From Arthrobacter sp. Marseille-P9274 (GTDB lineage: Bacteria > Actinomycetota > Actinomycetes > Actinomycetales > Micrococcaceae): DNA of 64,000 nucleotides. The notes under the pieces were generated by a model that was not told the origin of the DNA, did no database searches, and saw nothing but the letters and a program-made list of their open reading frames with translations. Positions 1 through 8,473 of this stretch are shown here, in pieces (within the stretch, counting starts at the first letter, position 1; each line of letters starts with the position of its first letter). A program made the translations under genes and the position numbers. The DNA lies in assembly GCF_946892675.1 (NCBI RefSeq), contig NZ_CAMPOV010000001.1, forward strand, positions 966,033 to 1,030,032, read 5' to 3'.

Positions 1-673
1 GCTCTTCACCGTCGCCGCGGTCACGGGACAGTCAGTCAGCGGCCTGCTCGTGGACCGGCTGGGCCTCGGGCCCGCGGGGAAGAGGAGCATCACGCCCCTC
101 CGCGTACTGAGCGCACTGCTCACCGTGGCCGCCGTCGCCTGGGCGGTCTCGCCGAAGTTTTCCGCCGGCACCGACCCGGCCAGCTGGCTCGCGCTGGTGC
201 TGCTGCCGCTGGCGGCGGGGTTCCTGCAAAGCTTCCAGCAGGCCTTCAATGGCACCCAGTCCGCGCACTACGGTTCGCCCTTTCCGGCCACGATGGTCAA
301 CTTCATCGTTGGGACCGTGCTGCTGTACATAGCGTGGCTGGTCAAGGTGGCCGTGGCCGGCCCGGGCAACCCGCTCCCGGCCGAGTGGTGGTACTACCTC
401 GGCGGTCCCATCGGCTGCCTCTTCATCAACTTCGCGACCGTGCTGGTCCGGTCCCTCGGCGTCCTGCTCACGGGACTCGGGATGATCGCCGGGCAGGTGC
501 TGGGCTCGCTGCTGCTCGACATGCTCGTCCCCGCACCCGGCACCATTATTACGACGGCGACCGTCCTGGGCACGGTGCTGACCCTGGTTGCGGTGGTGCT
601 CGCCACCCTGCCCTGGCCCCGCGCCTCGTTCGCCGTCCTCCGCCGCCGGACCGCCGGACGGGGCAGGCTGTGA
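1..673 (+). CDS. DMT-superfamily transporter, YdcZ/DUF606 type (5' end outside window)
   Basis: The reading frame is already open at base 2, so the start lies before the window. About 223 residues are visible and end at the TGA at 671-673. They are mostly hydrophobic helices with short polar loops. The alternating small/hydrophobic pattern and a central FQQAFNGTQSAHYG-type loop fit the C-terminal part of YdcZ (DUF606) membrane proteins of the drug/metabolite transporter superfamily. The substrate cannot be told. The stop overlaps the next gene's GTG by 4 bases, so the two are probably co-transcribed. The family call is by style and is moderately secure. Confidence 0.7.
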   Translation, partial: LFTVAAVTGQSVSGLLVDRLGLGPAGKRSITPLRVLSALLTVAAVAWAVSPKFSAGTDPASWLALVLLPLAAGFLQSFQQAFNGTQSAHYGSPFPATMVNFIVGTVLLYIAWLVKVAVAGPGNPLPAEWWYYLGGPIGCLFINFATVLVRSLGVLLTGLGMIAGQVLGSLLLDMLVPAPGTIITTATVLGTVLTLVAVVLATLPWPRASFAVLRRRTAGRGRL

Positions 674-1809
674 GCGAACCGGCAGGCAGCTTCGAGGGGC
701 TGCGCCCGCACCTGGTGAACCTGAGCAACGGCCGGCTGGTGCCGGGCGGGCTGGCCTCCACGAGCCCGGCGGACGTCGACCGGATTTTTGACCGGCACCT
801 GCCCCGCTTCGTGCAGGGCCGGACGGCTCCGGTTCCCGTGGTGTTCTGGGCGCACGGGGGACTGGTGGACGAGAAGACCGGGCTGGAAGCGGCGGCCCGG
901 CAGGTGCAGTGGTGGCTGGCCAACGGGGTCTACCCGGTCTACTTCGTCTGGGAAACGGGCCTGCTGCGGGTCTTGGCCGAACGGATCCGGCGCGGTGCCC
1001 AGCGGTTCGGGCTGTTTCCGGCGCTGAGCCTGATGCGGGCGGGCAGCGTGAGCGCCGCCGCGCCGGTGCCGACTCTGATGCCGCGGGCATTGCCGCCGCT
1101 GAAGGAAACCGCCGACGCGTTCGTTGAATGGGTGGCCCGGCGCGCCGGGGGCCCGGCGGTCTGGGCCGACATCAAGGCCAGCGCCGCCCGCGCCGGGGCC
1201 AAGGCGGGCAGCGTCGCCGGCGAAGGCGGGTCGCGCTACGTCGCCCGCCGGCTCGCGGCCTTCAGCCGGACCCACGCCGGGGCCGTCGGGCTGCACGCGG
1301 TCGGCCACAGCGCCGGGGCCATTTTCCAGTCCAGCTTCCTGCGGGCGGCCTTTGAAGAGGGCGTCGGGGCCTTCGATTCCCTGGCGCTGCTGGACCCGGT
1401 GTTGACGGCGGCGGACTTCAAGACCGGCCTGCTGCCGCTGCTTGGCAACCGGATCAGGGTGCTGTCGCAGTTCGGCCTCGGCCGGCAGCGTGCCCTCGAC
1501 GACGTGTGCGAAGTCCTGGGCATCACGTTCTACAACAAGTCGCTGCTGTACCTGATTTACCACGCCCTGGAGGAACAGCCGGATACCCCGCTGCTCGGCC
1601 TCGAGGAGAACGTGGCCGCCGATCCGGAACTGACGGCGCTCTTCGCCGGCGGGACGGCGGCCGAAGCGATCTGGTCGCCCCGGTTGCGAGGACCGGCCGA
1701 CAGCCGCAGCGACGCGCATGACCACGCGGGCATGGACAACGACCGGCTGACCATGGAGAGCCTGGCCCGGCGGATTACCGGCCGCACCGGCATCGTCGGC
1801 TTTCCCTGA
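670..1809 (+). CDS. alpha/beta hydrolase-fold protein, function unknown
   Basis: A GTG start at 670 overlaps the upstream stop (GTGA) and gives 379 residues. An open frame extends further upstream but runs antiparallel to sense in the transporter gene, so the overlapping GTG is preferred. A GHSAG nucleophile elbow (Ser about residue 214), an early WAHGGL oxyanion-type loop, an LLDPVL strand end and a late His-rich DAHDHAG segment fit a serine hydrolase catalytic layout. No signal peptide or membrane helix is seen. The substrate is unknown. It sits alone with the transporter before the glyS control region. Confidence 0.75.
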   Translation: MSEPAGSFEGLRPHLVNLSNGRLVPGGLASTSPADVDRIFDRHLPRFVQGRTAPVPVVFWAHGGLVDEKTGLEAAARQVQWWLANGVYPVYFVWETGLLRVLAERIRRGAQRFGLFPALSLMRAGSVSAAAPVPTLMPRALPPLKETADAFVEWVARRAGGPAVWADIKASAARAGAKAGSVAGEGGSRYVARRLAAFSRTHAGAVGLHAVGHSAGAIFQSSFLRAAFEEGVGAFDSLALLDPVLTAADFKTGLLPLLGNRIRVLSQFGLGRQRALDDVCEVLGITFYNKSLLYLIYHALEEQPDTPLLGLEENVAADPELTALFAGGTAAEAIWSPRLRGPADSRSDAHDHAGMDNDRLTMESLARRITGRTGIVGFP

Positions 1810-2010
1810 AGCAGCGCGTCCCGTCATGCAACCGTCCCTGTCGGGCGGCCGCGGGCCACTTCGGTAGGCTAGCCTTGTAGCTTTGCTACGCACCAACGGC
1901 AGCGCCCGGCCCTTCCCGCCGCCCACAGCGGCATCGGCGGAAACGGCCCGGCGCTTTGACACGCCACGGACCGCACCCAGCGGCCCTTGCAGAGACTGGA
2001 GAACCACCTG
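1810..2010 (+). promoter_or_regulatory. glyS upstream region
   Basis: This non-coding stretch contains a possible -10 (TAGGCT, 1865-1870) without a convincing -35, and a short perfect hairpin GTAGC-TTT-GCTAC at 1876-1888. The TAGGCTAG element recurs in front of rimP (from 52860). No T-box is expected in this lineage for glyS and none is seen. Confidence 0.3.
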
Positions 2011-3399
2011 ATGGCAGCTGCCAAATCCAAGCTTGATCCGATCATCTCGCTGGCCAAGCGCCGCGGCTTTGTCTTCCAAGCTGGCGAGATCTACGGCGGA
2101 TCCCGCTCGGCCTGGGACTATGGCCCCCTCGGCGTCGAGCTCAAGGAGAACATCAAGCGCCAGTGGTGGCAGTCCGTGGTCCGCGGCCGCGAGGACGTCG
2201 TCGGCCTCGATTCCTCCGTCATCCTGCCCCGCCAGGTCTGGGAGGCCTCCGGCCACGTCGAGGTCTTTTCCGACCCGCTGGTGGAGTGCCTGAGCTGCCA
2301 CAAGCGCTACCGTGCAGACCACCTCGAGGAAGAGTACGAGGAGAAGAAGGGCCGGCCGGCCGAGAACGGCCTGAAGGACATCGCCTGCGCCAACTGCGGC
2401 ACCAAGGGCGAATGGACCGAACCGCAGGAATTCTCCGGCCTGCTCAAGACCTTCCTGGGGCCGGTGGCCAGCGAAGAAGGCTTGCACTACCTGCGCCCGG
2501 AAACCGCCCAGGGCATTTTCGTGAACTTCAACAACGTGCTCACCACGTCGCGGCGGAAGCCCCCGTTCGGCATCGGCCAGATCGGCAAGAGCTTCCGCAA
2601 CGAAATCACCCCCGGCAACTTCATCTTCCGCACCCGCGAGTTCGAGCAGATGGAGATGGAGTTCTTCGTCGAGCCCGGCTCCGATGAAGAGTGGCACAAG
2701 TACTGGATCGAAACCCGCCTGAAGTGGTACACCGACCTGGGCATCAATCCGGAGAACCTGCGCCTCTTCGAGCACCCGCTGGACAAGCTCAGCCACTACT
2801 CCAAGGGCACCACGGACATCGAATACCGTTTCGGCTTCCAGGGCTCGGAATGGGGCGAGCTGGAAGGCATCGCCAACCGCACGGACTTCGACCTGAGCAC
2901 CCACTCCAAGCACTCCGGCACGGACCTGAGCTACTTCAACCAGGCGACCAACGAGCGCTTCACCCCGTACGTGATCGAGCCGGCGGCCGGCCTGACGCGC
3001 TCCTTCATGGCCTTCCTCGTCGACGCCTACGCCGAGGACGAGGCCCCGAACGCCAAGGGCGGCGTGGACAAGCGCACCGTGCTGAAGCTTGACCCCCGGC
3101 TGGCGCCGGTCAAGGCCGCGGTGCTGCCGCTGAGCCGCAACGAGGACCTCTCTCCCAAGGCGAAGGAACTCGGCGCCCAGCTGCGCCGGAACTGGAACAT
3201 CGAGTTCGACGACGCCGGCGCGATCGGCCGCCGCTACCGCCGCCAGGACGAGATCGGCACGCCGTTCTGCATCACGGTGGACTTCGACACGCTCGAGGAC
3301 CAGGCCGTGACCATCCGCGAGCGGGACACCATGTCGCAGGACCGGGTCAGCCTGGACAAGGTGGAAAGCTACCTGGCCGGCCGCCTCGTCGGGGCCTGA
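2011..3399 (+). CDS. glyS: glycine--tRNA ligase (alpha2 type)
   Basis: This enzyme charges tRNA-Gly with glycine in the cytoplasm as a class II synthetase. The ATG at 2011 (462 aa) is preferred over an in-frame TTG at 1987, because a GGAG element lies about 9 bases upstream. The N-terminus carries the GlyRS hallmark around [14 protein letters not shown], two CxxC pairs typical of the inserted zinc-like region (about residues 92-130), motif 2 around [21 protein letters not shown], and a motif 3 region with [14 protein letters not shown]. The length is normal for the single-chain homodimeric enzyme. It stands as its own unit with a GNAT gene 42 bases downstream. Confidence 0.97.
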   Translation: MAAAKSKLDPIISLAKRRGFVFQAGEIYGGSRSAWDYGPLGVELKENIKRQWWQSVVRGREDVVGLDSSVILPRQVWEASGHVEVFSDPLVECLSCHKRYRADHLEEEYEEKKGRPAENGLKDIACANCGTKGEWTEPQEFSGLLKTFLGPVASEEGLHYLRPETAQGIFVNFNNVLTTSRRKPPFGIGQIGKSFRNEITPGNFIFRTREFEQMEMEFFVEPGSDEEWHKYWIETRLKWYTDLGINPENLRLFEHPLDKLSHYSKGTTDIEYRFGFQGSEWGELEGIANRTDFDLSTHSKHSGTDLSYFNQATNERFTPYVIEPAAGLTRSFMAFLVDAYAEDEAPNAKGGVDKRTVLKLDPRLAPVKAAVLPLSRNEDLSPKAKELGAQLRRNWNIEFDDAGAIGRRYRRQDEIGTPFCITVDFDTLEDQAVTIRERDTMSQDRVSLDKVESYLAGRLVGA

Positions 3400-3441
3400 A
3401 CCGCGCCGGCAGCACAAGCGACGCAACTTCCTAGGAGCAAC

Positions 3442-4353
3442 ATGGCTGACCTGAACTACCGGCAGTGGCGCGACGGCGACGACCTGGCCCTGCTGGAAAT
3501 CTGGGGCGACCCGGAAACCACCCAGGCGGAGCACTTTCGCGCGGTCCTGCGCCCCTCGTCCGACGCGCCCTGGTCCCGCTGCATCGTGGCCGAGGACCAG
3601 GGTGTTCCGGTCGCCGCGGGCGTGGTCTACGAGACGAGCCTGCACCCCGAGCGGCTCTGGGCCTACGTCGAAGTGGCCAAGGACCACCGCCGAGCCGGGG
3701 TGGCAACCACGCTCCTGGGCATGCTGCGCGGGGAAGCCGAACACTTGCCGTCGGGCGTGACCAGGCTGCGCGCAAAGGTGGTGCCGGATAGCAGCGGCGC
3801 CGGATTCGCCGCGGCCGCCGGGCTAAGCCCGATCCAGACCTCGCGGGTGGTCACGGTGCAGCCCGGCGCCCTGCCGCTGCCGGACCTGGCCGCGGAGGGC
3901 GGACCGCGCCTGGAAGAAGCTGCCACCGGTTCGGTGGAACTGACGACGGCGGTCACGGACTTCTACAATTCCGTGCACGTGTGGGACCGGGCGGACATGA
4001 CCTTGGGCCGTGCCCAGCAGATCCTGCTCAACGACGCCGCGGGCGCTTCCGGAGCGGTGGTGCTGCGCAGTGCGTCCAAGGACCAGGGCGGCACCATCAG
4101 CGCGTTCGCCGTCAGCTACACCCAGGAGCGAACCGACGCCCCGGCCGACGTGCTGCTGGGCTATGACACCGCACTGGCGCCGGCGGAGGCCGAGCGGGCC
4201 GTGCGCAGCCTGCTCGCGATGCTGGTCCACCAGTACCCGGTCCAGGTCGAGGTCGATGACTCGATGACCGCCGTCGTCGCCGTGCTCGAGCCGCTGCTGG
4301 CGGCGGGCACGGCGGTCAGGACTGGCCCGGCCACCGTCATCGTCAGCGACTGA
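3442..4353 (+). CDS. GNAT-family N-acetyltransferase
   Basis: The protein has 303 residues and starts at an ATG with AGGAG five bases upstream. The first half (about residues 1-130) has the GNAT acetyl-CoA binding signature with EVAKDHRRAGVATTLLG, matching the V-x-x-x-x-R/Q-x-x-G-x-A/G pattern. The second half is divergent and may be a degenerate second GNAT domain, as in two-domain actinobacterial members. The acceptor substrate is unknown. The next gene starts 3 bases after this stop, so the pair is probably one operon. Confidence 0.8.
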   Translation: MADLNYRQWRDGDDLALLEIWGDPETTQAEHFRAVLRPSSDAPWSRCIVAEDQGVPVAAGVVYETSLHPERLWAYVEVAKDHRRAGVATTLLGMLRGEAEHLPSGVTRLRAKVVPDSSGAGFAAAAGLSPIQTSRVVTVQPGALPLPDLAAEGGPRLEEAATGSVELTTAVTDFYNSVHVWDRADMTLGRAQQILLNDAAGASGAVVLRSASKDQGGTISAFAVSYTQERTDAPADVLLGYDTALAPAEAERAVRSLLAMLVHQYPVQVEVDDSMTAVVAVLEPLLAAGTAVRTGPATVIVSD

Positions 4354-4356
4354 GGC

Positions 4357-5787
4357 GTGGGACACGGGCACACCCACACGCACGACGCGGACGCCACACC
4401 CGACCCGGCGACGCTCGCTGCCAGGCGCAAGGCCAACCTGCTGCTCGCGGCCATCCTGCTGCCGGTCACCGTCCTGACCCTGATCGGCGTGATCGCGCTG
4501 TGGCCGTCCGGGGACCGCTCCGGCGTGACCGTGGTGGACCCGTACGCCACGGCCCCCGGCGTCTCCTTCGAGACCGGCACGGTGCAGCGCGTGGAAACCG
4601 AGACCTGCCCGTCCTCGCAGTCCGCGATCGACGCCGGCGGCGAAGGCCAGCAGTGCATGGTGGCCTACACCGAGCCGAAGTCGGGAGGCGCGCTCCAGCC
4701 GGTCGAGATCACCCCGGAGATCGCGCAGTCCCGCGGGGTGGAGGCCGGGGACTCCATCCGCTACCTGGACCTCAGCCGGATTATGCCGGACCAGCCGAAC
4801 ACGCTGATCTTCGTCGACTTCGTCCGCAGCGTGCCGATGGTGCTGCTCGCGGTGCTGTACGCCGTCGTCGTTGTGGCGGTGGCCCGCTGGCGCGGCTTCC
4901 GGGCGATCCTGGGCCTGGCCGGCGCCTTCGTGGTGCTGGCGCAGTTCGTCCTGCCCGGTTTGGTCGAGGGTAAACCGCCGCTGCTGCTGGGGCTGATCGG
5001 CTCGGTGGTGATCATGGTCGGGGTACTGTACTTCGCGCACGGCTTCTCGGCGCGGACCTCCACGGCCCTGCTGGGCACCATGTTCGGCCTTGGCGTGACG
5101 GCGCTGATGGCCGGCTGGGCCACGGACGCCGCCTACCTGACGGGCGTGGGGGACGAGGACACCTACCAACTGGTCAACATGGCGGACACGATTTCGCTCT
5201 CCGGCGTCATCATGTGCGGGCTGATCATCTCGGGCCTCGGCGTGCTCAACGATGTGACCATCACACAGTCCTCGGCCGTCTGGGAGATGTACGAGCTGGC
5301 GCCGCAGGCCTCCGCGCGCCGGCTGTTCACCGGAGCCATGCGCGTGGGCCGCGACCACATCGCCTCCACCGTCTACACCATCGCGTTCGCGTATGCCGGC
5401 GCCGCGCTCCCGGTGCTCATCCTGGTCTCGCTCTATGAGCGGCCGCTGTTCGACACGCTCTCCAGCGGGGAACTGGCCGAAGAGATCGTGCGGACCCTGG
5501 TCGGTTCCATCGGCCTGGTCCTGGCCATCCCGATGACCACGCTCATCGCGGTCCTGGTGGTCAAGGCCACCGGCCTCCGGCGCCCCCAGGAGGTCACGGT
5601 AGGCGTGGCCGGCGGCGAAGCGCTGAACGCCTCTTCCACCATCGCGGCGCGCCCTGCAGCAGAGTATCCGGACGGGAACGACGGCGCCGTCACGGTTCCC
5701 GTCCCCGGCGGCGGTCCGGTGACGGCGGGCAGGCCTGCGGAGCGGCCGCTGACCCGCCGGGCCCGGCGGCGTGCCGAGTCGGATTAG
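4357..5787 (+). CDS. YibE/F-family membrane protein
   Basis: A GTG start three bases after the upstream stop gives 476 residues. A His/Asp-rich N-terminus (HGHTHTHDADA) precedes a first membrane helix. An extracytoplasmic domain of about 110 residues follows, then at least seven hydrophobic helices, including GLGVTALMAGWATDAAYLTG and a region with NDVTITQSSAVWEMYE that is characteristic of YibE/F proteins. The C-terminal tail is polar and basic. The family is a predicted transporter or permease with no settled substrate. The His-rich N-terminus could bind metal, but that is speculation. Confidence 0.85.
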   Translation: MGHGHTHTHDADATPDPATLAARRKANLLLAAILLPVTVLTLIGVIALWPSGDRSGVTVVDPYATAPGVSFETGTVQRVETETCPSSQSAIDAGGEGQQCMVAYTEPKSGGALQPVEITPEIAQSRGVEAGDSIRYLDLSRIMPDQPNTLIFVDFVRSVPMVLLAVLYAVVVVAVARWRGFRAILGLAGAFVVLAQFVLPGLVEGKPPLLLGLIGSVVIMVGVLYFAHGFSARTSTALLGTMFGLGVTALMAGWATDAAYLTGVGDEDTYQLVNMADTISLSGVIMCGLIISGLGVLNDVTITQSSAVWEMYELAPQASARRLFTGAMRVGRDHIASTVYTIAFAYAGAALPVLILVSLYERPLFDTLSSGELAEEIVRTLVGSIGLVLAIPMTTLIAVLVVKATGLRRPQEVTVGVAGGEALNASSTIAARPAAEYPDGNDGAVTVPVPGGGPVTAGRPAERPLTRRARRRAESD

Positions 5788-5852
5788 GACTCTCCCCGGC
5801 GCCCGTCCACAGGCGCAGGCACGGATTTGCCCGGATTTGAGAGAATAGGCAG

Positions 5853-7034
5853 GTGACTGTTACCGCTGTACCCGCCTCCGCCACCCGGCTGGAGCTCCCT
5901 CCGCTGAAGCTCGGGCCGCTGACCATCGACACGCCGGTGGTCCTGGCTCCCATGGCCGGCATCACCAACAAGGCCTTCCGCCGGCTCTGCCGCGAGTACG
6001 GCGGCGGTCTCTACGTGGCCGAAATGGTCACCTCCCGCGCACTGGTGGAGCGCAACCGCGAATCGATGCGCATCATCTCGCATGACGAGGATGAGAAGGT
6101 CCGGTCCGTCCAGCTGTACGGCGTCGATCCGAAGACGGTCGGAGCCGCCGTGCGGATGCTGGTCGAGGAGGACCGGGCGGACCACATCGACCTCAACTTC
6201 GGCTGCCCGGTGCCCAAGGTCACCCGCCGGGGCGGCGGCTCGGCGCTGCCGTGGAAGACGGAACTGTTCACCGCGATCGTCCAGGCGGCCACCCGCGAGG
6301 CCGGCCGGGGCAACATTCCGCTGACCATCAAGATGCGCAAGGGCATCGACGAGGACCACCTGACGTACATCGACGCCGGCAAGATCGCGCGCGACGCCGG
6401 TGTTGCCGCCGTCGCACTGCACGGACGCACCACCAGCCAGTTCTACTCGGGCGAGGCGGACTGGGATTCGATTGCCCGGCTCCGGGAAGCCCTGCCGGAC
6501 ATTCCCGTCCTCGGCAACGGAGACATCTGGGGCGCTGAAGACGCCGTCCGGATGGTGCGCCAGACCGGCGTGGACGGCATCGTCGTCGGCCGCGGCTGCC
6601 AGGGGCGGCCCTGGCTCTTCGGCGATCTGCAGGCCGCGTTCGAGGGCACGGACCGGCGCTTCCGGCCCGGGCTGAAAGAGGTCGCGGACAGCTTCCACCG
6701 GCACGCCGAACTGCTGGTCGACTACTTTGAGGACGAGGGCAAGGCCCTGCGCGACATCCGCAAGCACGTGGCCTGGTACTTCAAGGGCTACCAGGTCGGC
6801 GGCGAACTGCGGGCGGCGCTGGCCGCCGTGCCCACGCTCGAGGTCCTCCGCGGCCTGCTGGACCAGCTGGATCCGGCCGCCCCGTATCCCGGCGCGGACG
6901 CCGAAGGACCGCGCGGGCGGGCCGGCACACCCAAACGGCCGGCCCTGCCGGACGGCTGGCTGAACAGCCGGGAGCTGGACGAGAACCACCGGGCCATGAT
7001 CTCCGCGGCCGAACTGGACGTCTCCGGTGGCTAA
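5853..7034 (+). CDS. dus: tRNA-dihydrouridine synthase (DusB/NifR3 group)
   Basis: This FMN enzyme reduces uridines in the D-loop of tRNA. The GTG start gives 393 residues. It shows the Dus N-terminal LAPMAGITNKAFRRLC, the active-site loop LNFGCPVPKV with the catalytic cysteine at about residue 118, phosphate/FMN-binding residues in GNGDIWGAEDA and VVGRGCQGRPW, and the all-helical tRNA-binding C-terminal domain. Its end overlaps dgt by 8 bases, so the two are translationally coupled. Confidence 0.95.
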   Translation: MTVTAVPASATRLELPPLKLGPLTIDTPVVLAPMAGITNKAFRRLCREYGGGLYVAEMVTSRALVERNRESMRIISHDEDEKVRSVQLYGVDPKTVGAAVRMLVEEDRADHIDLNFGCPVPKVTRRGGGSALPWKTELFTAIVQAATREAGRGNIPLTIKMRKGIDEDHLTYIDAGKIARDAGVAAVALHGRTTSQFYSGEADWDSIARLREALPDIPVLGNGDIWGAEDAVRMVRQTGVDGIVVGRGCQGRPWLFGDLQAAFEGTDRRFRPGLKEVADSFHRHAELLVDYFEDEGKALRDIRKHVAWYFKGYQVGGELRAALAAVPTLEVLRGLLDQLDPAAPYPGADAEGPRGRAGTPKRPALPDGWLNSRELDENHRAMISAAELDVSGG

Positions 7035-8322
7035 GCAGGTGGCGCTGACGCCCGCCCCGCTGATGCCGGGCTACACGGACACGGACCAGGAACGCTGGGT
7101 GGCGGAGCCCGCCAAGAGCACCTACCGCACGCACTTCGAGCGGGACCGCGCCCGCGTGCTGCATTCCTCTGCCCTCCGGCGGCTCGGTGCCAAGACCCAG
7201 GTTGTCTCGCCGTCCACGGACGACTTCGTCCGCACCCGCCTGACCCACAGCCTCGAGGTGGCGCAGGTCGGCCGGGAGCTGGGCCGCAGCCTGGGCTGCG
7301 ATCCGGACGTCGTGGACACGGCCTGCCTCGCGCATGACCTCGGCCACCCGCCGTTTGGCCACAACGGGGAAGCCGCGCTCAACGCCGCCGCCCACGCCAT
7401 CGGCGGCTTCGAGGGCAACGCCCAGACGCTGCGCCTGCTCACCCGGCTGGAGCCGAAGGTTGTGCGCCCGGACGGCACTCCCGCGGGCCTGAACCTGACC
7501 CGGGCCAGCCTCGACGCCGCCAGCAAGTACCCCTGGTCGGCCGCGGATGCGCCGGTGATCCATGGCAAGCGCACCAGCAAGTTCGGCGCGTACGAGGATG
7601 ACCTGCCGGTCTTCCGGTGGCTGCGCGAGGGCGCGCCCGAGCGCCGGTCCTGCATCGAGGCCCAGGTGATGGACCTCGCGGACGACATCTCATATTCGGT
7701 GCACGACGTCGAAGACGCGATCGTCGCCGGCCGCGTCCAGCTCAAGTGGATGGACACCGCCGACCACCGCAGCCGCGTCATCGGCTACACCCGGCAGTGG
7801 TACCTGCCGCACACGGACCCGGCGGAGGTTGATGCCGCGCTGACCAGGCTCCAGGAGTCCGGGGTCTGGGTGCCGGAAGCGGACGGGAGCCGCAGGTCCA
7901 TGGCGGCGCTGAAGGACATGACGAGCCAGCTCATCGGCCGGTTCTGCTCCAGCGCGATGGTAGCCACGCGTGCCATTTACGGGCCGGACCCGTTGACCCG
8001 CTATGCCGCCGAACTGGTGGTGCCGCAGGAGACCGTGCTGGAAATCGCCGTCATGAAGGGCCTGGCGACCACGTTCGTTATGACCGCTGACCTCCGCCAG
8101 CCGATCTACGAGCGCCAGCAGGAAATCCTGACCGACTTGGTCCACGAACTGCATGCCACCGGCGCCCGCCACCTGGAGCAGGCGTTCGCGGCGGACTGGC
8201 AGGCCGCGGACGACGACGGTGCGCGTCTCCGCGTGGTCATCGACCAGATCGCGTCCCTCACCGATGTTTCCGCCATCGCGCTGCACGAGAGGCTCATGGG
8301 CTCGCACCGCACCCTGCTCTGA
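7027..8322 (+). CDS. dgt: deoxyguanosinetriphosphate triphosphohydrolase-like protein
   Basis: This is an HD-superfamily hydrolase that removes tripolyphosphate from dNTPs (dGTP in the founding member). A GTG start inside the dus stop region gives 431 residues. The metal-binding HD motif is clear: His in RLTHSLEVAQ (about residue 74) and HD in CLAHDLGHPPFGHNGE (about 103-104), with a later Asp in MDLADDISYSVHDVEDA. It belongs to the deoxyguanosinetriphosphate triphosphohydrolase-like group, whose nucleotide preference varies. Immediate linkage to dus and then dnaG is usual in actinobacteria. Confidence 0.93.
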   Translation: MAKQVALTPAPLMPGYTDTDQERWVAEPAKSTYRTHFERDRARVLHSSALRRLGAKTQVVSPSTDDFVRTRLTHSLEVAQVGRELGRSLGCDPDVVDTACLAHDLGHPPFGHNGEAALNAAAHAIGGFEGNAQTLRLLTRLEPKVVRPDGTPAGLNLTRASLDAASKYPWSAADAPVIHGKRTSKFGAYEDDLPVFRWLREGAPERRSCIEAQVMDLADDISYSVHDVEDAIVAGRVQLKWMDTADHRSRVIGYTRQWYLPHTDPAEVDAALTRLQESGVWVPEADGSRRSMAALKDMTSQLIGRFCSSAMVATRAIYGPDPLTRYAAELVVPQETVLEIAVMKGLATTFVMTADLRQPIYERQQEILTDLVHELHATGARHLEQAFAADWQAADDDGARLRVVIDQIASLTDVSAIALHERLMGSHRTLL

Positions 8323-8461
8323 GGGAGCGCGGCCCGCCCGCTAAGGAGGGGGACGCGGCTGGGATCCTGCCCGCCAAACCTTGTCCTTGAAGCGAGCCCT
8401 CCCGTCAGTGACCCCGCCTACACAGGCCGGGGCGGCGGGGCGCCGATTTGGCGGGGTTGCC

Positions 8462-8467
8462 TAAACT
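8462..8467 (+). promoter_or_regulatory. possible -10 element for a leaderless dnaG transcript
   Basis: TAAACT ends six bases before the dnaG ATG (8474), the spacing expected if transcription starts at the A of the ATG. No Shine-Dalgarno sequence precedes the ATG, and no good -35 is seen. Confidence 0.35.
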
Positions 8468-8473
8468 GTTCTC

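Noticed and set aside
394-3744. Very long minus-strand open frame of over 1100 codons antisense to the hydrolase, glyS and GNAT genes
   Set aside because: High-GC coding DNA leaves long open frames on the opposite strand. The translation is Arg/Gly/His/Val-rich without motifs, while the plus strand has recognisable proteins.
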